In this document: piece after piece, positions 31,377-37,732 of the stretch | Position numbering within the stretch: position 1 is the first letter of the stretch | Layout of the letters: each line of letters opens with the position of its first letter | Origin: Podaxis mareebaensis | Taxonomy: Eukaryota; Basidiomycota; Agaricomycetes; Agaricales; Agaricaceae | NCBI GenBank assembly: GCA_018524725.1 | Contig: JAEUWP010000157.1 | Span: forward strand, 1 to 37,732 | Length of the DNA stretch: 37,732 nucleotides | Direction: 5' to 3' | The notes under the pieces: model-generated | The model's input: only the letters and a program-made list of their open reading frames with translations | Databases searched by the model: none | What the model was told of the DNA's origin: nothing | Program-made: the position numbers and the translations under genes

Positions 31377-33217
31377 CTACTTGTGGTAGTGAGCAATAGA
31401 CAGGGCATATATAGTGCCCAGCTGGCAGGCTAGATTAGTATGAGGTGACAGTTCACCTTGTTGAAGGTGTAGGCTTGGGTTGACTCGTTCATGAAGGTGA
31501 CAAGGATGAGCATGAGCAGGAAGAGGTGATTGATGAAGACTCACTGACAACATCTTGGGATGAGGGGGCAAAGGCATTGGCCTCAGCCAAGAAGGCAATG
31601 GGAGGCAGATTGGACACAAGGGCAGAGGTGTTGGCCTCAGTCATGGTTGCGTCCAATGACAGATGGTTGGTGACAATGGGAGTGGTTACAGAGGCATTGG
31701 CCTCTGTCATTTGGGTGTCTACATCAAGAGCCACTCCCTTAGTGATTGTAGGTGCTGACCCAGTGAGGGTCAGCATGAGGGGGTGGGCTAGCCACAATTG
31801 AGAGGGGGGCAGTTCCAGCAGGCATTGAGGGTACTCATGGTTCTGGAGGAGCCAGAAGAATGGTGAGGCCCCTGCTGGTAACTATCCTCAGGGAACAAAG
31901 TGCTCCCCCTTGGTCTGTCATGCATTCTTGTACTCAAAGTACAAGAACTGGTTAATGTTGTCATGAGTGGGATGTCTCCATCCATCCCACTCAGGGATTG
32001 CTGGGGGCTTATGATATCAGTCAAGATACTTGACCCAATGATTGTCATGTTTGTCATATAAATCATGGTGCAGCTGGTCACCATGGTAGGTGTGGTTTAG
32101 CCACCACAGCCCAAAGAGGTAGGAGTGGTCTACCCATGAAATGGGTATGCCATTGCAGATGAGGACATGAGCCACATCATTGAGGCTCAGGTTGTGTGAT
32201 GCATAGGAAGTCATTTCTAGGAGCCATATTGAGTATACAGGCCTGTTTTGAGGAACAAAGGCACATTCTGGAGGAATGCAACTATTGTATGATGCAATGA
32301 ACTCATGGTACAGGTGAGGAGTTGCCACCAGTACTGCAAATAATTGCACAAATCTCTGGGTGGCACTCTTGTCATCAGGGCTCAGGGTACAACCCAGGCC
32401 ATATCCAAAGACACAACAGCAGTGCACAAGCTTCTGCTGTTCAAATGCAATGCCATTAAAGGCATTGCATGTGTCAGGATTTCCATGTATTAGAAGATAT
32501 TGACCTAAAAGGTCAATATCAAACAGTTGCAGTCTGGAGGGCATCAGTAATCCTTTGCCCTCATTTCACTTAAGGATACTGCATGTGCTGTGGTCTTGTA
32601 CAGCATGCATGATAGGTTCTAGCCTGGTGATGTATTCCTCCTGCATCCCAGGTGCCAAAAACTTGGGGTCATAACCCTCAAGATTCAGTATGAATTCCAT
32701 AGCATCATCGTGATGCTCTGGAAGAGTTGAAGAGGTGATGTGATACAGTTCTTGAAGCAAGAAATATGCTTCAAACCTGCTGTGGATATTGATGTGGTGG
32801 TTGTTCATAAACCACCATAGCCAGATTACCTGTCTTGGGGTCATAGGTAGACCCCGACCAGTGATGTGGTGGACTGTGCCCTTCTTGTTGTTGTGGATGA
32901 ACTCCCTACCTTGGAGTTCAGTGTTCACAGCAAGTTGGGCATTTGTACCAGCAAACACTGTATTTATTCCCTGGCAGTAGTAGATGTTGTGTGACAACAT
33001 TCCATGTATGAAGTTGTCGCATTCTTGAATGCCAGGTTCGGTTCCCCAGAGTTCCCAGAAGTTGGGGACTCTACCTCTGCAGCCAATGTGGTCTGATACA
33101 TCAGTGCAGTTGTCATTATTTGATGACAATGCCTTTGATTTGCTCTTGTTTTTCTTATGATGATTCTTTGTGGAATTGTTGTTGTCACTTGAGTATTCCA
33201 GTCCTGACAATTGTTCA
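31377..33217 (-). mobile_element. Unidentified decayed element with long open frames
   Basis: Three consecutive minus-strand frames (32566-33210, 32017-32544 and 31489-31797) are separated by stops and frame changes and read like one former protein of 500 or more residues. The first has an Asn/Lys/Ser-rich start and then NFWELWGTEPGIQECDNFIHG. The second has YSIWLLEMTSYASHNLSLND. The last is a low-complexity Thr/Ala/Ser region with near-repeats (TEANAS, TEANTS, AEANAF). I do not recognise the family and see no RT, integrase or transposase motif. The CpG-poor composition matches the neighbouring LINE. A LINE poly(A) abuts its start. Confidence 0.45.
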
Positions 33218-33490
33218 TTTTTTTTTTTTTTTAAATCGATGTTTATTGCACTAGACTAGCTAATACAAATGGGTGCACGATAGCAGTCCCAATACCAAAA
33301 CTAGAAGGAGAAAAGGAAAAAAGGGGGAACAAGAAGAGTAATAGTGAGAGAGATACACTAGAGACAAGTGAAATGAAAAGGAAGCAAGAACTAACTTAAC
33401 AAGATGCGATTGTGAGATAGATGGTTCAGAAAGTGAAGAGTGGCAGAAGCAGGGAGCTAGCTACAAGGCAAAAGAAAAAGAAGAAGACCT

Positions 33491-36400
33491 TCAATGCACA
33501 TCTGGTACTCCGTTTCTTGCAAGTCGCTCTCTATGGTTGAGGTGGCAGGTGGTGAACTCCTCTTGAGTAATGGGTCCTTGAATCTGGTCAGCAAAGGAGA
33601 ACACTGCAGGGTTCTGGTCTAGAAATTGGATAACCCAATGGAAGCCATCACGGGCTCCTACTGGGTAGTGGAAACAAGGGCAGTCATCAAGTATGTGATT
33701 GCGAGTCTCAAGTGGCTCCCCACATGGGCAGGAAGTGATGTGGCACCCAGGGAAGAAGTGCTGTTGGAAGGCACTGATGGGCACATGATTGGTAATGCAG
33801 CATGTGAAGCATGCACATAAATTGGTGCTTTTTCTGAGGGGAGAGTTTAGCCAAGTGCCCCCTTTGGCATACTTGGGTTGTAGGGGCTGCTCAGTGGGGT
33901 TGAGTAGAGGGAGCCATGAGTGACTGCAGTAGGTCGGATTGTTCATACATTGCTGCCAGATAGAAAGGCATTTCTGAGTGTAGTGATTTCGAATGAATCT
34001 GAGGGATGTGTGAATTGGTTGATGATGCAGGTTGGGAAGTCAAAGTGACTTGGCAAGGGTATGCACCTTATTATGGATAGACCAGTTGGTGGATGAGGGA
34101 ATGGACCAGAAGTGGATATGGTTGAGGGTAGAGGAGGAGAGCCAGGAATGAAGGAGAGGTGTGACCATGATGGAGTCTGGATGTGCACTGTGAGGCCTGT
34201 AAGAAAATAGAAGCTTAGCAGAAGAGATAGAGTCTGTAAAAACTACAATTGAGGAAGTACTGAGAGATTGAGAGAGAGATATAGAAGAAAATAAGCTGAG
34301 ACATAGTGCATATGATTCAGAGTCAGAAGAAGTGACTTCCCCACAAGGGTGAATGGCAGAAGAGAGAATGTCAGTTTCAGATGAATTGAAAACAAGAAAA
34401 GCAGAAGTGGCAGATAAGGAAGGGTTGGAAGGAACAGAGCTGTCCATAGCTACTGAGAGTGAAATGGGGGATGAGAAAGAAAGGTCTTGGGCACAGGAGG
34501 CATTGGCAATGTAGAGTGCCATGGCCCCTTCTTTCAAAGGGTCAGGACACTCAATGAATTTGATTTGGTCACTAAACAAGTCCAGTAGGTGCTGGCCAGG
34601 TTTGTGCTAGGATGAAGACACTGGAACTGGTCTGTGACCAGTTGAGCGTCTGAAACAAAATCAAGTGCTGTTGAGTGCTGCTTGGTTTGGTGTGCATCTA
34701 AAGAGTTGATGTCATGGGTGAGAAGTTTGAGAGGGTGGGAGGAGGGGAGGGCATGGAACTGGAGTGAGCATCATTTGGCGAGCTTGAAGAGGTGTAATTG
34801 GATAGGGATGAGGCCAGCAATGGCTTCAACCCTGCCAGATGGGGTGGTGTGAAATGCACCGGTAATCCAAAGGGCAGCTTGGCATTGCATGCATTGTAGG
34901 GATTTGATGAGGCCTTGGTATTGGGCATTACAGTTGAACCATAGGCAGAAACCATAAATGGCAATGGAAATGACACAGGATCAGTATAAGAGTTGTTTGT
35001 GTAGAGGGGAAAGACTGCAAATGGAATTGCCCAGCATGCGCATGCAACGGATGGTGGAGAGAGCCTTGGTTGAATAGAACTGGACGTGTTCTTTAAAGGA
35101 TAGGCTTCTGTCAAACCAGAAGCTGAGGTAATGGAGGTAGGGTTTGGGTCGGATGGTAAGGGAGTTGTTGATGAAGATAGGGGGGTTGGGTTCATGAGAG
35201 GGTCAATTGGAAAAATGAAAACCTTTGGTTTTATCTCTTTCGAGGACAAAACCAAGGCAGCAGAGGTAGTCTTCACAGTTTTTATATACCTGTGATAAAA
35301 GATGACAGTTAGTGGTGAAGGAATCGGATTGTATGACAATAAGTCCATCATCAACAAAAGAAATAATTTTACAATGGGAATTATTGGAAAATTTGAACAT
35401 AAAAGGGGAGAGTGATAAAGTGGTGAGAATAGGTGATAAAGCAGAGCCCTGGCTGACACCAACTGAGGTGGGGAATTTGGGGGAGTGGTTATTGTTCCAG
35501 GCATATGTGGTGAAATGATTGCTTAAATACTCGGAGAAAAATGCAACAAGATGGGAGTTGAATCCTTGGCGTCAAAGGGTGGAAATGAGGATACTGTGAT
35601 TGGTGGAAGGGAAGAATTGTGCCATGTCAAATGCAATGACACTAGTCTTGAGTTTGTGTTTCCAACCTGTTCAGACAAGGTGAGTGACATAGACCCCAGC
35701 GTCTTCAGTAGAATGCTGGATGATGCCTCTGAATTGGAGGGGGTGTATGAGGTTATGCTGGGATGCTTCAAATTGCATCCTAGCCGAAATCATCTTTTTG
35801 ATTAACTTACCAAGTGTGTTTAGAAGGACTATTGGTCGAAACATCTTTGGCATGGAATAGTGAGGTTTGTTGGGTTTGGGGATGATGACGGAGGTGGAAT
35901 TTTTGAAGTGTTCTGGCCAGGTAGAAAATTTGACACATTTGGATGTGGGGGGGAGGAAGTTGGAGAGGAAGATGTCATTAGACATGAGGTGTTTAATGTG
36001 AGCCCAAGATAGATGGTCTGGGCCAGGGGTGGAGGAGTTAGTGCACAGGTTGAGAGCATCAAAGAGTTCAGCTTTAGAGAATGGAGGCCATGAGTGCTCT
36101 GGATGGGCATCAAAGGTCTCAATGGTGCTTAAGTCTATGGGTTGGTCAGAGGCAGAGTTGTAGGAAGAGTCGAGAGCATGCCAGAGGTCTTCTAGCTCAT
36201 CACAACTCTTCCCATTGTAAGTGATGGACTGGGAGGGAGGGAGATTGTATTTGCCAACCCAGGACATGAGATCCCAGGGGCAGCAGTCTTCCTTGGCTAT
36301 GTCTTTGATTTTCTTGTCAAAAAATTGGCACTTAGCTTGGCATGTGGTGCACTGGAATCTAGTCCAATTCGCCTTGGACTTGTGGGTTTGGAAGACTCTA

Positions 36401-37400
36401 AGGGCAGTAGAGCATTGAGGGTTCCACCACAGCTTGGATTGCATGCAGATTTTGACAAGTTTGGTGTTGTGTTGCCATTCTTGGTTGATAATTTGAGACA
36501 TAGTGTAGGCATAGGCCTGTACATCTTCCACTGAGGAGAATGTGGGCAGAATGGCTTGCAAATGGACACCTATTGAATATAGGAAGGTGGCTTCTTCCTC
36601 TGAGTCTCTCAGGATGGTAAGTCTCTTGATAAAGGGTTGGAAGGGGGAGGGGATAGGGAGGGATGTGAGGAGAGGACAGTGGTCAGATGTGAATTGCCAG
36701 TCATCTTGAATTTGGTGGACTGGGCTTTGGGAGGGTTCATCTATCATGAAAATGAGGTCAATGACAGACAGATGTTTGTTACCATCATAGGGAATGTGCA
36801 TATATTTATCCTCTGATGGTGTCAAAAGGGAAAGACCTAGTGAGTTCATGATGTCAGTTAGAAGGTCACCACAGGTGGTGTGGTGAGTAATGTGGGGGTC
36901 CCATTCAGGGGAGTGTGAATTGAAGTCTCCTCTGGTGCAGACTAGGTTCTTTGGAAGGAGGTGAGCATGTGCTTCCAAGTAGGAGATGGAAGAGTCATCA
37001 GAGGGATCAAGATAACAGTTAAGAAAATAAATCTTCTTTGGAAAGGAGAAGGAGATGAGTTGAAAATCTGGGGACAAGATAATGTTTGGATGGGAGGTAG
37101 GCATGAGTGCATCGCATGAGCATTGGATGAAGGTGGCTGTCCTAGGATGATCTTCATCTGATAGAAAGATACACCAATTGGGATTATATGGTGTGCCTTT
37201 GTAAGGGACTCCTTCAGAGTCTTCAGTGGATGGGATATTGCAAATAATGCTAAAAGGGGGTTCTTGAAGGCATAAGACCAAAATGTCTTTAAATAAAGAA
37301 TCATTAAGTATAAGTTCAACGAGAGTGGAGGAATGGTGAATGTTAAAAAAGAGAATGGGAATAGAAGAGAAAGATAAAGGAGCAGGTCAGTTAAGAGGTC
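33491..37400 (-). pseudogene. LINE ORF2: endonuclease, reverse transcriptase, RNase H (decayed)
   Basis: One minus-strand reading frame runs from about 37400 to about 34620. The APE endonuclease spans about 37350-36600 (CLQEPP, RGDFNSHSPEWD, DLIF, TSDHCPL). RT motifs follow: RPIVLLNTLGKLI, AFDMAQFFPS, GVSQGSALSP and the active-site FVDD near 35360. The thumb reads FDRSLSFKEHV. After one frameshift near 34615 come RNase H (AMDSS, SDSESYA, FTDSISSAK) and a C-terminal CPCGEPLETRNHILDDC. In-frame TGA codons interrupt it (35671-35673, 35203-35205, 34040-34042 and others), several exactly where Arg is expected, so it cannot encode an active enzyme. It would have reverse-transcribed its own RNA at the target site. 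Confidence 0.92.
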
Positions 37401-37732
37401 CTTTAGACATTAACTGCACCTGAGTTGAAATTGTGTTGGTTCTTCTCAGCTTTAAGCTCTTGAAGTTTGGAAGAGATCCATTCCCGATCAAATCAGTGAT
37501 GGAAGAAGGGGCACTTGTCCGAGTTCACATGATGGTCTTTTGAGTCACATGAAAGGCATTGGAATGAGGTCACATGAGGGCATTCAGTGACATTGGTGGG
37601 GGTTGGGGGTCAGGGTTTCAGACCTGGTTTACCATGGCAGCAAAAGCCATCATGTCGGTGATGGGGCAGCAAATGGATTACTATAGAATATAACAAATAA
37701 AAGAGATAATGTGAAGTGAAATATAAAATAGT
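37401..37732 (-). pseudogene. LINE ORF1 (gag-like) C-terminal end, partial
   Basis: The minus strand reads a CCHC zinc knuckle CLSCDSKDHHVNSDKC (C-x2-C-x4-H-x5-C), then FFHH, an in-frame TGA, and FDREWISSKLQELKAEKN, a typical helical end. ORF1 proteins of LINEs bind the element RNA. The rest lies outside the window. The TGA sits where a sense codon is expected. Confidence 0.7.

Larger units (their letters stand above)
33218..37732 (-). mobile_element. Non-LTR retrotransposon (Tad-like LINE), 5' end outside window
   Basis: Minus-strand element with all LINE parts in order: end of a gag-like ORF1 with a CCHC knuckle, ORF2 with endonuclease, reverse transcriptase, RNase H and a C-terminal Cys/His motif, a 3' UTR (33233-33490), and a poly(A) seen on the plus strand as 15 T at 33218-33232. 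APE endonuclease plus RNase H fits the fungal Tad/I-like group. The 5' end, with any target duplication, lies beyond 37732. Confidence 0.93.

Noticed and set aside
34698..35504. 268-residue minus-strand frame inside the LINE
   Set aside because: It is out of frame with the reverse transcriptase. The true frame in this span carries GVSQGSALSP, FVDD and the thumb motifs, interrupted by TGA codons.
1..37732. tRNA, rRNA and CRISPR features
   Set aside because: No cloverleaf-like B-box patterns, rRNA cores or regularly spaced repeats were noticed; a covariance-model scan was not possible.

Overview
The window is nuclear DNA of a filamentous basidiomycete, most likely an Agaricomycete. Genes are dense and split by many introns of about 47-100 bp with GT-AG ends. 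The families fit this group: a NACHT NLR-like protein of the agaricomycete type, MYND zinc-finger paralogs, a basidiomycete-type multi-exon membrane protein family, and a Tad-like LINE. I saw no tRNA, rRNA or CRISPR array. Exon coordinates below were joined by hand from splice signals, reading phase and paralog comparison; no transcript data were available.

Layout. (1) 0.6-10.4 kb: two nine-exon paralogs of an unrecognised multi-pass membrane protein lie as an inverted pair (627-3456 minus, 7577-10410 plus). Between them are a small single-pass membrane protein gene (4429-5315 minus) and a Met22/Hal2-type 3'(2'),5'-bisphosphate nucleotidase gene (5585-7134 minus). (2) 10.5-14.1 kb: a direct tandem duplication of about 1.7 kb carries two intronless MYND genes; a small relic of the same gene lies at 15.7 kb. 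(3) 14.2-17.4 kb and 29.1-30.0 kb: three copies of a small gene family, two apparently intact and one pseudogene. The intact copies have a signal peptide, an RR (Kex2-like) site and the ordered motifs of a minimal protein-kinase fold: an AK lysine, an alpha-C Glu, HGDNHPGN and DFG. A secreted or secretory-lumen kinase-like family is the most interesting content of the window. (4) 18.7-21.0 kb: a NACHT NTPase. (5) 22.2-25.0 kb: a poorly resolved minus-strand region, possibly a membrane protein. (6) 25.1-28.2 kb: the histone-fold DNA polymerase epsilon subunit Dpb4, read through a 7-nt microexon and a GC-AG intron; an AIG1-like GTPase; and a frameshifted terpene-synthase-like relic. (7) 30.1-37.7 kb: a strongly CpG-poor transposon block with an LTR-like segment, an unidentified decayed element, and a LINE (endonuclease, reverse transcriptase, RNase H, CCHC gag end). 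The LINE ORF2 keeps one frame over most of its length but carries TGA where Arg codons are expected.

How they fit together. Housekeeping genes (Met22, Dpb4) sit among lineage-specific families that are duplicating and decaying (membrane pair, MYND, kinase-like, NLR). The right end is methylation-type repeat chromatin. The kinase-like family, the NLR and the MYND expansions resemble a rapidly evolving accessory region, but no direct functional link between them can be read from the sequence.
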